A DNA stretch of 64,000 nucleotides from Pseudomonas sp. MMS21 TM103 (GCF_022132145.1 NZ_JAJISP010000008.1:62001-126000), one strand, 5' to 3'. Shown: positions 23,758-33,800, counted from the stretch's first letter. Notes: a model not told the origin generated them from the letters alone. A program made the numbers and translations.

Positions 23758-25983
23758 ATGCGCGTAGGGATGACTGCGCTGGTGGCGGGGTTGCTGCTAG
23801 TAAAATTGTTACCGGTTTTGCCGCCGGTCTGGGTGTTATGGCTGTTGCCGATTCTGGGGCTGATGTTGCTGCCTTTTCGCAGCTATCCGCTAGCATTTTT
23901 CCTGTTTGGCTTCAGTTGGGCGTGCATCTCGGCGCAGTCGGCCTTGGACGACAAGCTGGCACCGGAACTCGATGGCCGCACCCTGTGGCTGCAGGGGAGG
24001 GTGGTCGGCCTGCCCGATGTGCGCGATGGCGTCGTCAGGTTTCAATTGCAGCAGGCCAGGTCGCGGCGTGCCGAATTGCCTCAACGACTGCGCTTGGCCT
24101 GGTATGGCGGCCCAGAACTGCGGGGCGGCGATACCTGGCGTCTGGCTGTGCGCCTCAAGCGGCCACGTGGTCTGGTTAATCCGCAGTCTTTCGATTACGA
24201 GGCCTGGCTGCTGGCGCAACGCATTGGTGCAACTGGCACGGTCAAGAGCGGCCAGCTGGTGAGCGCTGCCAGTGGGCTTGTCAGTTGGCGCGATGGGTTG
24301 CGCCAGCGCTTGCTCGCAGTCGATGCCCATGGTCGCGAGGGCGCGCTGGCGGCCCTTGTGCTGGGTGATGGCTCTGGCTTGTCGGTGGCCGATTGGCGGG
24401 TGCTGCAAGACACCGGTACGGTGCACTTGCTGGTGATTTCCGGTCAGCATGTCGGGCTGCTTGCCGGGCTGTTGTATGGCTTGATTGCCGGGCTGGCACG
24501 TTTGGGCTGGTGGCCACGCCAGTGGCCGTGGTTGCCATGTGCCTGTGCACTGGCCTTCGCCGGTGCGCTCGGCTACGGCATGCTGGCCGGCTTCGAGGTG
24601 CCGGTTCGGCGTGCTTGCGTGATGATCGGCCTGGTGCTGCTATGGCGTTGGCGCTTTCGTCATCTAGGGATTTTCTTGCCGCTGTTGATGGCGTTGGTCG
24701 TGGTCTTACTGCTGGAGCCCCTGGCCAGCCTGCAAGCGGGCTTCTGGCTCTCGTTCGGCGCGGTGCTCTTGCTGATCCTGATTTTCAGTGGTCGGCTGGG
24801 CGAATGGCCATGGTGGCAGACGCTGGGGCGGGCGCAGTGGGCGATGGCCGTAGGTCTGCTGCCGCTGTTACTGGCCTTGGGATTGCCGGTCAGTGCCAGT
24901 GGTCCGCTGGCCAATCTGATAGCCGTGCCCTGGGTCGGCCTGGCTGTGGTGCCGTTGGCACTGTTGGGTACCTTGCTGTTGCCGCTGCCCTGGCTGGGCG
25001 AGGCGCTGCTATGGCTCGCTGGTGGTTTGCTCAAGTTGCTGTTCCTGGTGTTGGCGCAGATTGCCAGTTGGTTACCTGTCTGGTTGCCCGAGACATTGCC
25101 ACTCTGGGCTTGGCTGCTGGTGGCGCTGGGCGCTTTGCTGTTGCTACTGCCGGCCGGTGTGCCATTGCGCAGCCTGGGCTGGGTTTTGTTGCTACCCCTG
25201 TTCTATATCGAGACAGAGCGACCGGTCCATGGCCAGGCCGAGGTATGGATGCTCGATGTTGGTCAAGGCCTGGCCGTCTTGCTGCGCACCCGCGAACATG
25301 CGCTGTTGTATGACGCCGGTCCGCGTTTCGGCGACTTCGATATGGGCGAGCGCGTGGTGCTACCGTCACTGCGCGGCCTGGGGGTGGCTCAACTGGATAT
25401 GTTGCTGATCAGCCATGCCGATAACGATCATTCCGGTGGTGCCCTGGCGATTCAGCGCGGCATGGCGGTCAAGCGGGTCGTGAGTGGCGAGGCTGCAGCG
25501 CTGGCCGGGATGACTGAGGTCGAAGCCTGTGAGGCGGGGCGCAGCTGGCAGTGGGATGGGGTGCGCTTCACTACCTGGCGTTGGGCCGGGGCAACCAATG
25601 GCAATCAGGCTTCCTGCGTGTTGCTGGTTGAAGCGGCTGGCGAACGGCTGCTATTGACCGGCGATATCGACACTAGTGCCGAGCGTGCGTTGCTCGACAG
25701 CGGTATGGATGTCCGCGCGGACTGGTTGTTGGCGCCGCATCATGGCAGTCGCAGCTCATCCTCGCATCAGTTGTTGGCGGCTGTGGCACCGCGTGCAGCA
25801 CTGATTTCTCGCGGCCAGCACAACCCATTCGGTCATCCGCATGCCAGTGTGGTTGCGCGTTACCAGGCGCAGTCCGCGCAACTCTATGACGCGGTCGAGT
25901 ACGGGGCTCTTCAGATTCGGTTGGGCGCCTTTACCCAGGGGCGAGGGTTGCGCGAGCGTGCGCGATTTTGGCGAGAAAAATGA
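23758..25983 (+). CDS. comEC: DNA uptake channel ComEC/Rec2
   Basis: A 741-residue polytopic protein thought to carry single-stranded DNA through the inner membrane during transformation. An N-terminal DUF4131 region with its first helices, a competence domain with many Leu-rich helices (residues about 210-490), and a C-terminal metallo-beta-lactamase domain (MLDVGQGLAVLL near 495, then SHADNDHSGG, LTGDID, APHHGS) are visible. The HADNDH and HHGS motifs keep the metal ligands, so nuclease activity is plausible. ATG at 23758 has GGAG nine bases upstream, better than the GTG at 23752. The window shows no other competence genes besides pilZ, which serves type IV pili. Confidence 0.95.
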   Translation: MRVGMTALVAGLLLVKLLPVLPPVWVLWLLPILGLMLLPFRSYPLAFFLFGFSWACISAQSALDDKLAPELDGRTLWLQGRVVGLPDVRDGVVRFQLQQARSRRAELPQRLRLAWYGGPELRGGDTWRLAVRLKRPRGLVNPQSFDYEAWLLAQRIGATGTVKSGQLVSAASGLVSWRDGLRQRLLAVDAHGREGALAALVLGDGSGLSVADWRVLQDTGTVHLLVISGQHVGLLAGLLYGLIAGLARLGWWPRQWPWLPCACALAFAGALGYGMLAGFEVPVRRACVMIGLVLLWRWRFRHLGIFLPLLMALVVVLLLEPLASLQAGFWLSFGAVLLLILIFSGRLGEWPWWQTLGRAQWAMAVGLLPLLLALGLPVSASGPLANLIAVPWVGLAVVPLALLGTLLLPLPWLGEALLWLAGGLLKLLFLVLAQIASWLPVWLPETLPLWAWLLVALGALLLLLPAGVPLRSLGWVLLLPLFYIETERPVHGQAEVWMLDVGQGLAVLLRTREHALLYDAGPRFGDFDMGERVVLPSLRGLGVAQLDMLLISHADNDHSGGALAIQRGMAVKRVVSGEAAALAGMTEVEACEAGRSWQWDGVRFTTWRWAGATNGNQASCVLLVEAAGERLLLTGDIDTSAERALLDSGMDVRADWLLAPHHGSRSSSSHQLLAAVAPRAALISRGQHNPFGHPHASVVARYQAQSAQLYDAVEYGALQIRLGAFTQGRGLRERARFWREK

Positions 25984-26055
25984 GAACCGCAGCGGTCGGC
26001 GACATGCCGCCCCTATGCTAGAGTGGCGCCACTTTTCCAAAGGGGATATGCCACC

Positions 26056-26688
26056 GTGTGGGAACTGGTTAAAGCTGGCGGCTGGATGATGCTGCCCATA
26101 ATGCTGTGCTCCATTGCTGCTGCCGGCATTATTGCCGAGCGTCTGTGGACGCTGCGGCCGAGCCGCATCACCCCGCCACACCTGCTTGGTCAGGTCTGGC
26201 GGTGGATCAAGGATAAGAAGCTGAATAACCAGAAGCTCAAGGAGCTGCGTGCCAACTCGCCCTTGGGGCAGATTCTGGCTGCCGGCCTGGCCAATTCCAA
26301 GCATGGTCGCGAGATCATGAAGGAGTGCATCGAAGAGGCTGCCGCGCGGGTTATCCACGATCTGGAGCGCTATCTCAATGCCTTGGGCACCATCGCCGGT
26401 ATCGCGCCGCTGCTCGGCTTGCTCGGTACCGTGCTGGGTATGATCGAGATATTCAGCTCCTTCATGGGCTCCGGGATGGCCAATGCGGCGCTGCTTGCGG
26501 CCGGTATTTCCACGGCATTGATCACCACGGCAGCCGGTTTGATGGTGGCCATTCCGGCCTTGTTCTTTCACCGTTATCTGCAGCGCCGAATCGATGAGCT
26601 GGTGGTCGGCATGGAGCAGGAAGCGATCAAGCTGGTGGAAGTCGTGCAAGGTGATCGTGATGTCGATTTTGCTGAGGGCAAGGCGTGA
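26056..26688 (+). CDS. MotA/TolQ/ExbB proton channel family protein
   Basis: A 210-residue inner-membrane protein with three helices: one near the N-terminus (MMLPIMLCSIAAAGIIAERLWTL) and two in the C-terminal half (LGTIAGIAPLLGLLGTVLGMIEIFSSF; AALLAAGISTALITTAAGLMVAIPALFFH). APLLGLLGTV and the Thr-rich helix belong to ExbB/TolQ stators that use proton flow. I chose GTG at 26056 (VWELVKAGGWM), which matches relatives, over an in-frame GTG at 26023. It overlaps exbD-like by four bases. No TonB or TolA is nearby, so the client of this stator is unknown. Confidence 0.85.
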   Translation: MWELVKAGGWMMLPIMLCSIAAAGIIAERLWTLRPSRITPPHLLGQVWRWIKDKKLNNQKLKELRANSPLGQILAAGLANSKHGREIMKECIEEAAARVIHDLERYLNALGTIAGIAPLLGLLGTVLGMIEIFSSFMGSGMANAALLAAGISTALITTAAGLMVAIPALFFHRYLQRRIDELVVGMEQEAIKLVEVVQGDRDVDFAEGKA

Positions 26689-27113
26689 AATTCCGGCGCA
26701 AACCGCGGGAGAACGTCGAGATCAACCTGGCTTCGCTGATCGACGTGGTATTCATCCTGCTGCTGTTCTTCGTGGTCACTACCACCTTTACCCGTGAGAC
26801 CCAACTCAAGGTCGATCTGCCTGAGGCTGTCAGTGGCACGCCCCTGGAGCAGACCGAACTCAAGCAGTTGGAGGTTCTGATCGCAGTCGACGGTAGTTAT
26901 TCGCTGAATGGCAAGCAACTGCTGAAGAGTAACCTGGATGGATTGATGGCGGCCCTGCAAAAGGAATCGGAGGGCGATACCAGCCTGCCGCTGACTATCA
27001 GTGCCGATGGCAAGACCCCTCATCAGGCGGTGATCACGGCCATGGATGCTGCAGGTAAGTTGGGCTTCGCCCATCTGCGCATTACCACGGTCGAGGTGCA
27101 GGCCGCGCCTTGA
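26685..27113 (+). CDS. ExbD/TolR family biopolymer transport protein
   Basis: A 142-residue protein with one helix at residues 15-37 carrying the conserved membrane Asp20 (NLASLIDVVFILLLFFVV) and a periplasmic domain (LEVLIAVDGSYSLNGKQL; ADGKTPHQAVITAMDAAGKLGF). It pairs with the ExbB-like protein encoded just upstream with a four-base overlap, giving a proton-driven stator. lpxK follows after 13 bases, so the pair is part of a lipid A operon. In E. coli the equivalent place before lpxK holds msbA, the lipid A flippase; no ABC flippase is present here. Confidence 0.88.
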   Translation: MKFRRKPRENVEINLASLIDVVFILLLFFVVTTTFTRETQLKVDLPEAVSGTPLEQTELKQLEVLIAVDGSYSLNGKQLLKSNLDGLMAALQKESEGDTSLPLTISADGKTPHQAVITAMDAAGKLGFAHLRITTVEVQAAP

Positions 27114-27126
27114 GGGCTGTTCTCCA

Positions 27127-28131
27127 ATGAGTCTGTCCGACCGCCTGCTGGCTGCCTGGTACGCCGGACATCCGGCGCTGACCCTGTTGCGCCCACTCGA
27201 GCACCTCTACCGTGCCGTAGTGGTGCGCCGGCGGGCCCGTTTTCTCGCAGGTACGGGCGTGATCTACCGCGCCGCAGTGCCAGTCGTGGTGGTGGGAAAT
27301 ATCACCGTCGGCGGCACTGGCAAGACCCCGTTGATTCTCTGGTTGATCGACCATTGCCGCCAGCGTGGCCTCAAGGTCGGCGTGGTCAGCCGTGGCTACG
27401 GCGCCAAGCCACCGCAATTGCCCTGGCGTGTGCAGGCTGATCAATGCCCCCGCGTTGCCGGTGACGAGCCGTTGCTGATTGTGCAGCGCAGTGGTGTGCC
27501 CCTGATGATTGATCCCGACCGGGGGCGTGCGGTTGCGGCCTTGCTGGCAGCGGAGCCGCTGGATCTGATTCTCAGTGACGATGGTTTGCAGCACTACCGC
27601 CTGGCTCGTGATCTGGAGTTGGTGCTGATCGATGCGGCGCGCGGTCTGGGCAATGGTCGTTGCCTGCCTGCTGGGCCGTTACGCGAGCCGGTCGAGCGTC
27701 TGCTGAGCGTCGATGCGCTGCTTTACAACGGTGCCAGTGGCGATCCGCAGGGTGGATACGCCTTCGGCTTGCGCCCGCGCGCGCTGGTCAATCTGCGCAG
27801 TGGCGAGCAGTACCCGCTGACGCATTTCTCACCCCAACAGCCGTTGCATGCTGTCGCCGGTATCGGTAACCCTCAGCGTTTCTTCAAAACGCTCGAAACG
27901 CTACACTGGCGGCCTATTCCGCATGCTTTCGCCGACCATGCGCAGTACAGCGCAGAGCTGCTGAAATTCAGTCCGGCGTTACCTGTGGTCATGACGGAAA
28001 AAGATGCGGTCAAATGCCGGACTTTTGCCGCCGATGACTGGTGGTATCTGGTGGTGGATGCCGAGCCCTCGGCGGCCTTCATTGCCTGGTTCGATGCGCA
28101 ATTGACTGCTTTGCTGCCTCTCGCTCGCTAA
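27127..28131 (+). CDS. lpxK: tetraacyldisaccharide 4'-kinase LpxK
   Basis: A 334-residue membrane-associated kinase that phosphorylates the 4' position of the lipid A disaccharide precursor. The P-loop VVGNITVGGTGKTPL at residues 55-69 and the LILSDDGLQHYRLARDLELVLID block, which supplies the catalytic Asp-Asp-Gly region, are diagnostic. The ATG at 27127 follows the exbD-like stop by 13 bases; an earlier in-frame opening inside that gene is rejected. It is followed by the small Trm112-like gene and kdsB. Confidence 0.95.
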   Translation: MSLSDRLLAAWYAGHPALTLLRPLEHLYRAVVVRRRARFLAGTGVIYRAAVPVVVVGNITVGGTGKTPLILWLIDHCRQRGLKVGVVSRGYGAKPPQLPWRVQADQCPRVAGDEPLLIVQRSGVPLMIDPDRGRAVAALLAAEPLDLILSDDGLQHYRLARDLELVLIDAARGLGNGRCLPAGPLREPVERLLSVDALLYNGASGDPQGGYAFGLRPRALVNLRSGEQYPLTHFSPQQPLHAVAGIGNPQRFFKTLETLHWRPIPHAFADHAQYSAELLKFSPALPVVMTEKDAVKCRTFAADDWWYLVVDAEPSAAFIAWFDAQLTALLPLAR

Positions 28132-28193
28132 GCCCGCTGGCTATTGCGAGTGCCGTCCCATTCATTGCAGCCCCTCTACGGCAAGGATCTCCC

Positions 28194-28379
28194 ATGGACC
28201 CGAAATTACTCGATATATTGGCATGCCCACTGTGCAAGGGGCCGTTGAAGCTCGCCACCGACAAGTCAGAATTGATCTGCAAGGCCGATGCTCTGGCTTT
28301 TCCGGTACGTGACGGTATTCCGGTGATGCTGGAAAGCGAGGCTCGTACTCTCAATGTCGACGAGCGTCTGGATAAATAA
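28194..28379 (+). CDS. Trm112-family zinc-binding small protein
   Basis: A 61-residue protein, MDPKLLDILACPLCKGPLKL with CPLC at residues 11-14, then ELICKADALAFPVRDGIPVML. Trm112-like proteins in eukaryotes activate methyltransferases; bacterial members next to lpxK and kdsB have no assigned partner. The stop codon is directly followed by the kdsB ATG, so the two are co-translated. AAGGATCT-type sequence before the ATG serves as a ribosome site. Confidence 0.88.
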   Translation: MDPKLLDILACPLCKGPLKLATDKSELICKADALAFPVRDGIPVMLESEARTLNVDERLDK

Positions 28380-29144
28380 ATGAACCGTGTTTTTACCGTT
28401 GTGATTCCGGCGCGTTATGCCTCTAGTCGCCTGCCCGGAAAACCGCTGCAGGACATTGCCGGCAAGCCGATGATCCAGCATGTCTGGGAGCAGGCGTGCA
28501 AAAGCAGTGCCCAGCAAGTGGTGGTGGCGACCGACGATGCGCGTATCGTTGAGGCATGCCGCAGCTTTGGCGCTCAAGTATTGTTGACCCGTCTCGACCA
28601 TAACTCCGGCACCGATCGCCTAGCCGAAGTAGCCGCAGCACTGGGCCTGGCGGCTGATGCCATCGTGGTCAACGTGCAGGGTGACGAACCGCTTATTCCG
28701 CCAGCGATTATCGATCAAGTGGCGGCCAACCTGGCGGCCAATCCGCAAGCGGCAATCGCCACCTTGGCCGAACCGATCGATGAGGTGGAGGCGCTGTTCA
28801 ATCCCAACGTAGTCAAGGTCGTGAGCGATTGCAATGGCCTGGCGCTGACGTTCAGTCGTGCACCATTACCTTGGGCGCGCAACGCTTTTGCCGTCAGTCG
28901 CGAGCAGTTGCCGGCCGACGTACCCTACCGTCGGCATATCGGTATCTATGCTTATCGCGCGCAGTTCCTCCACGATTTTGTCGCCTGGGGTCCTTGTTGG
29001 CTGGAAGACACCGAGTGTCTGGAGCAGCTGCGTGCACTCTGGCATGGCGTGCGCATTCATGTCGCCGATGCCCTGCAGGCTCCGCCGGCTGGAGTCGACA
29101 CCCAGGACGATCTAGAGCGCGTGCGCCGATTGCTGGGGGCTTGA
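28380..29144 (+). CDS. kdsB: CMP-KDO synthetase KdsB
   Basis: A 254-residue cytidylyltransferase that activates 3-deoxy-D-manno-octulosonate for lipopolysaccharide core synthesis. VVIPARYASSRLPGKPLQDI at the N-terminus is the CTP-binding loop, and VVVATDD, NVQGDEPLIPP, RRHIGIYAYR and TECLEQLRALWHG follow as in KdsB. It starts immediately after the Trm112-like stop and its stop TGA overlaps the next ATG. Confidence 0.96.
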   Translation: MNRVFTVVIPARYASSRLPGKPLQDIAGKPMIQHVWEQACKSSAQQVVVATDDARIVEACRSFGAQVLLTRLDHNSGTDRLAEVAAALGLAADAIVVNVQGDEPLIPPAIIDQVAANLAANPQAAIATLAEPIDEVEALFNPNVVKVVSDCNGLALTFSRAPLPWARNAFAVSREQLPADVPYRRHIGIYAYRAQFLHDFVAWGPCWLEDTECLEQLRALWHGVRIHVADALQAPPAGVDTQDDLERVRRLLGA

Positions 29145-29608
29145 TGCGGATCTTGTTTGTCTGCCTGGGCAATATCTGCCGCTCGCCAACCGCCGAAGCG
29201 GTGCTGCGTCACAAGTTGCGTGAGCTGGGGCTGGAGGCGGCCGTCGAGGTCGATTCCGCCGGTACCGGCGATTGGCATGTCGGCAAACCGCCAGACAGTC
29301 GCACGCGGCAAGCGGCGCAGTTGCGCGGTTATGACCTTTCCGCCCTGCGCGGGCGTCAGGTATCGGTTAGTGACTTCAGTCGTTTCGATCTGATTCTGGC
29401 CATGGATAACAGCAACCTCGAGCACCTGCAGCGCTTGCTTCCAGCTGGTAGCACAGCCGAGCTGGATCTGTTCCTGCGTCGCTATGATCTGGCGCTGGAT
29501 GAGGTGCCGGACCCCTATTATGGTGGCGACGAAGGTTTCGAACTGGTCCTGGACCTGCTCGAGCAGGCCTGCGATGGCTTGCTCCGCGAATTGCGGGTGC
29601 AGCCATGA
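29144..29608 (+). CDS. low molecular weight protein-tyrosine phosphatase
   Basis: A 154-residue phosphatase with the P-loop VCLGNICRSP (CX5R with Cys8 and Arg14) at the N-terminus and the general acid Asp in VPDPYYGG near the C-terminus. Members of this family regulate exopolysaccharide tyrosine kinases or act on other phosphoproteins; no BY-kinase gene is nearby, so the substrate is unknown. It overlaps kdsB by one base and murB by four, inside a cell-envelope operon. Confidence 0.93.
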   Translation: MRILFVCLGNICRSPTAEAVLRHKLRELGLEAAVEVDSAGTGDWHVGKPPDSRTRQAAQLRGYDLSALRGRQVSVSDFSRFDLILAMDNSNLEHLQRLLPAGSTAELDLFLRRYDLALDEVPDPYYGGDEGFELVLDLLEQACDGLLRELRVQP

Positions 29609-30624
29609 GCCTTTGCGTGCAGCCGCGGATTTCGCTCAAGGCCTATAACAGCTTTGCCGTGGATGTTGCGGCACGCGAGTTTGCCGAGGCGTGTGACGAC
29701 GATCAGGTGCGCGAGGCGTTGGCCTGTGCAGAGCGGCAGCAGTTGCCCGTACTGCTGCTTGGTGGTGGCAGCAATATGCTGTTTACCGCCGATGTCGAGG
29801 CGCTGGTGCTGCGCATGGTCAGTCGCGGCATTCGTGTGGTGCAGGATGGCGGCGAGCGGGTGCTGGTCGAAGCGGAGGCCGGTGAGCCTTGGCACCCCTT
29901 TGTGCAGTGGACTCTGCAGCAAGGTCTGGTGGGGCTAGAGAATCTCAGCTTGATTCCAGGGACGGTCGGCGCCGCGCCGATGCAAAATATCGGCGCCTAT
30001 GGTGTCGAGTTGAAAGATGTGTTCGCCGGTTTGACCGCCCTGGATCGCCGCAGTGGTGAGGTGCGCGAGTTTTTTCTGGATGATTGTGCTTTTGCCTACC
30101 GCGACAGTCTGTTCAAGCGTGAGGCGGGGCGCTGGGTGATCCTGCGCGTACGCTTTGCCCTCAGTCGCACGGCCGGGCTGCACCTGGATTACGGCCCGCT
30201 GCGCCAGCGTCTGGCAGAGCAGGGCATAGCGGTGCCGACGGCGGTCGATGTCAGTCAGGCCATCTGTGCTATCCGCAGCGAGAAATTACCGGATCCGGCA
30301 ATCCTGGGTAATGCCGGCAGCTTTTTCAAGAATCCTTTGGTTTCGGTTGAGCTGGCGCAGCGCCTGAGCGTCGAACATGCTGACCTGGTGGCTTATCCGC
30401 AGGCCGATGGTCGGGTCAAGCTGGCCGCAGGCTGGTTGATCGAGCGCGCTGGCTGGAAAGGCTTTCGTGAGGGCGATGCCGGGGTGCATCGGCTGCAAGC
30501 CCTGGTGCTGGTCAATTATGGTCAGGCCACCGGCAAGCAGTTGTTGGCGCTGGCGCGGCGCATCCAGGCTGATGTATTCAAGCGCTTTGCGGTTGATCTG
30601 GAAATCGAGCCTAACGTGCTTTAA
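29605..30624 (+). CDS. murB: UDP-N-acetylenolpyruvoylglucosamine reductase MurB
   Basis: A 339-residue FAD enzyme that reduces enolpyruvyl-UDP-GlcNAc to UDP-MurNAc. PVLLLGGGSNMLF near residue 50 and LIPGTVGAAPMQNIGAYGVEL near 115 are the flavin-binding blocks; FAYRDSLFK, NAGSFFKNP with the catalytic Ser, and the C-terminal LEIEPNVL with the general acid Glu complete the type I MurB pattern. It overlaps the phosphatase gene by four bases. It ends the comEC-murB plus-strand run, although a terminator is only found about 145 bases later. Confidence 0.96.
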   Translation: MSLCVQPRISLKAYNSFAVDVAAREFAEACDDDQVREALACAERQQLPVLLLGGGSNMLFTADVEALVLRMVSRGIRVVQDGGERVLVEAEAGEPWHPFVQWTLQQGLVGLENLSLIPGTVGAAPMQNIGAYGVELKDVFAGLTALDRRSGEVREFFLDDCAFAYRDSLFKREAGRWVILRVRFALSRTAGLHLDYGPLRQRLAEQGIAVPTAVDVSQAICAIRSEKLPDPAILGNAGSFFKNPLVSVELAQRLSVEHADLVAYPQADGRVKLAAGWLIERAGWKGFREGDAGVHRLQALVLVNYGQATGKQLLALARRIQADVFKRFAVDLEIEPNVL

Positions 30625-30630
30625 GCCGTA

Positions 30631-30685
30631 GCCGGCGAAGATGCTCAAGCATCGGTAGGGCCTGCCCGGGTGGGCTTCAGCCGGC
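30631..30685. repeat. REP-like palindromic sequence downstream of murB
   Basis: GCCGGC occurs at both ends (30631-30636 and 30680-30685). Inside lie a perfect hairpin GATGC-TCAA-GCATC (30640-30653) and a GTAGGG...GGTGGGCTTCAGCC stretch that resembles a degenerate copy of the GGTGGGCTTCAGCCCACC-type palindromes scattered in Pseudomonas genomes. It may act as an mRNA 3' stabiliser; membership in a repeat family is inferred. Confidence 0.4.
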
Positions 30686-30768
30686 CAAGACTGCTTGTCT
30701 GGCGACTGTGGCCTAACCCCGGCCCATCCGAAAGAATCGTGTTGCACCGTTAGCGTGTACCGAAGCAA

Positions 30769-30803
30769 GAAAAAGGGGATGCCGAAGCATCCCCTTTTTT
30801 ATT
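30769..30803. terminator. rho-independent terminator, bidirectional
   Basis: Stem AAAAGGGGATGC / GCATCCCCTTTT with a CGAA tetraloop and T6. It ends murB transcription on the plus strand and rne on the minus strand, 14 bases after the rne stop. Confidence 0.93.
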
Positions 30804-30816
30804 GCACTGAATAGTC

Positions 30817-33800
30817 TCAGGCGTGCGGCTTGTCCGCGTGCTCATCCTGGTTCTTTTCAGTTTCGCTTTCGCTTGCGGCATCAGCATCACGTGCGCTGGC
30901 TGGCGTGCGCTCCGGCTCGCTGGTCTCCGTCACTGCTGCTTCGTTAGCTGCTTCAGTAGCTTCGTCACGGTCTGTGGCTGCAGGTTCAGCTGGGCTGGTT
31001 TCTGCTGCTACTTCGGCTGGCTGGGCGGCTGCAGCTTCGGCAGCTTCACGAGCCAGGCGCTCGGCTTCGCGTTGACGACGACGCACTTCGCGCGGGTCGT
31101 TCGGTGCGCGACCGGTGGCGCTTGGCGCAATGCTGACAGTTTCTGTGATCTCTTCGCTCACTGTGATTACTGGCTCAACTGCCTCAGTCGGCTCACTGGC
31201 AACGATCTCGACCGCCACTTCAGCCACTTCTTCACTTGGTTTGGGAGTGGCTGCTTCAGCGGGGACTTCAGGAGTTGCTTCAACGACTGGTGGTGCGCTT
31301 GGCGCCACGACTGCCGCTTCTTCACTCGTATCGGTCTTTGCTTCGGTCAATTGCTCGACTGCTGGCAGTTCTGGCTCTGCAGCGGGTTGAGCCGGAGCTT
31401 CCTCAGTGGGTTGTTCGCTGGCGGCAGGCTCTGAGCTGACCAGCTCTGCGCTAAGCTCGGCGGCAACGGTTGCGGCAACGGCCAGTGGGGCCGTGGCTTC
31501 AGCGTTGATTTCCGCGCTTTCTTCAGTGCCCTCGATCACGTTACCGCTGGCATCGCTTTGACGCTCGCGGCGATTGCTGCGACGACGCTGGCCACGCGAA
31601 CGGCGGCGCGGACGCTCACCCTCTGCGCTTTCTGCGCTTTCTGCGCCTTCTGGCTCTTCGTCTAGCTGGGCGTCCTCGTTGCTCAGTACTTCATCATCGA
31701 CGGCTGCGGCGATTTCAGGGCGGGGTTGACGCTCTTCGCGCGGGGCGCGCGGTTGACGCGGCTCACGCTGAGGGCGCTCGGCTGGCACTTCTGCACTGCT
31801 GGTGTCGCTGCTGCTGTCAGTGTTTTGTACTGCATCGAGCGGCTCGCGCAGTTCGCGTGCTGGGCGATCTTCGCGTGGCTTGCGTTCGCGACGCTTTTCC
31901 TGGCCTTCGCGTGGTGGGCGCGACTGGCGAACTTCCTGCGGCTCGCGAACTTCAACAGCTTCACGTGCTGGACGTTCTACACGCGGTTGCGCCTCTTCGC
32001 GTGCCACACGCGGTTGACGCTCTTCGCGAGGTGCCCGCTCTTCGCGCGGAGCGCGCTCTTCACGTGGCTTGCGCTCTTCGTCACGGCGTCCACCACGGCT
32101 GCGGTTTTGCTGGCGACCGTTGCGGCGCTCATCGCCACGCTGTGGGCGTTCGCTGGTTTTCTTTTCGATCACCGCGGGTTTGGCTTCTTCTTCCTTACCG
32201 GCGAACAGGCTGACCAGCGACTTTACCAAGCCCTTGAACAGGCTCGGCTGGCTGGCGACTGCAGGAGTGCTGACTTCGGCCGCTGGGGTCGGCGTCGACG
32301 TCGGGGTCGGTGCGGTGCGCTGTGGGGCGGCCTTGATCGCTGCTTCCTGGCGAACCAGGGTGCGGGTGGCGGCAACCGGTTGTACTTCCTCCACTTCGGT
32401 GGCAGCCATTTCATAGCTGGACTGGGTGGATTGTGCTTCCGGGCTGTCGTCACGGATGCGCTGCACTTCGAAGTTAGGCGTTTCCAGGTGATCGTTCGGC
32501 AGGATGACAATGCGTGCACGGCTGCGCAGTTCGATCTTAGTGATCGAGTTGCGCTTCTCGTTGAGCAGGAAGGCGGCAACCGGAATCGGTACCTGGGCAC
32601 GAACCTCGGCGGTACGGTCCTTCAGGGCTTCTTCTTCGATCAGGCGCAGAATCGCCAGTGACAGTGATTCGACGTCACGGATGATGCCTTGGCCATTGCA
32701 GCGCGGGCAGACGATGCCGCTGCTCTCGCCGAGCGATGGACGCAGGCGTTGACGGGACATTTCCAGCAGGCCGAAGCGCGAGATGCGCCCGACCTGGACG
32801 CGGGCGCGGTCGGCTTCCAGGCTTTCGCGGACCTTTTCTTCCACGGCGCGCTGGTTCTTGGCCGGAGTCATGTCGATGAAGTCGATCACGATCAGGCCGC
32901 CGATGTCGCGTAGACGCAGCTGGCGGGCGATCTCTTCGGCCGCTTCGAGGTTGGTCTGCAGCGCAGTTTCTTCGATGTCGCTGCCTTTGGTCGCGCGCGC
33001 CGAGTTGATGTCGATGGACACCAGGGCTTCCGTCGGGTCGATAACGATGGCGCCGCCGGACGGTAGCTTCACTTCGCGCTGGAAGGCCGTTTCGATCTGG
33101 CTTTCGATCTGGAAACGGTTGAATAGCGGCACGCTGTCTTCGTACAGTTTGATCTTGCTGGCGTACTGCGGCATCACCTGGTTGATGAAGCTGAGGGCTT
33201 CCTGCTGGGCTTCGACGCTGTCGACCAGTACTTCGCCGATGTCCTGGCGCAGGTAATCGCGGATCGCGCGAATGATCACGTTGCTTTCCTGGTAGATCAG
33301 GAAGGGGGCGGCGCGATCAAGTGAAGCTTCCTTGATGGCGTTCCACAGTTGCAGCAGGTAGTCGAGGTCCCACTGCATTTCTTCGCTGGAACGACCCAGG
33401 CCGGCGGTGCGTACGATCAGGCCCATGTCGCTCGGGGCGACCAGACCATTGAGCGCTTCGCGCAGTTCGTTGCGTTCTTCGCCTTCGATGCGGCGCGAAA
33501 TACCACCAGCGCGCGGGTTGTTCGGCATCAATACCAGGTAGCGACCGGCCAGGCTGATGAAGGTGGTCAGGGCTGCGCCCTTGTTGCCGCGCTCCTCTTT
33601 CTCGACCTGAACGATAACTTCCTGGCCTTCCTTGAGCACGTCTTTAATGTTGACGCGACCCTCGGTGGGCTTGCTGAAGTATTCGCGGGAGATTTCTTTG
33701 AGGGGGAGAAAGCCGTGGCGATCCGAACCGAAGTCGACAAACGCGGCCTCGAGGCTGGGTTCGACGCGAGTAATGCGGCCTTTATAGATGTTGGCCTTCT

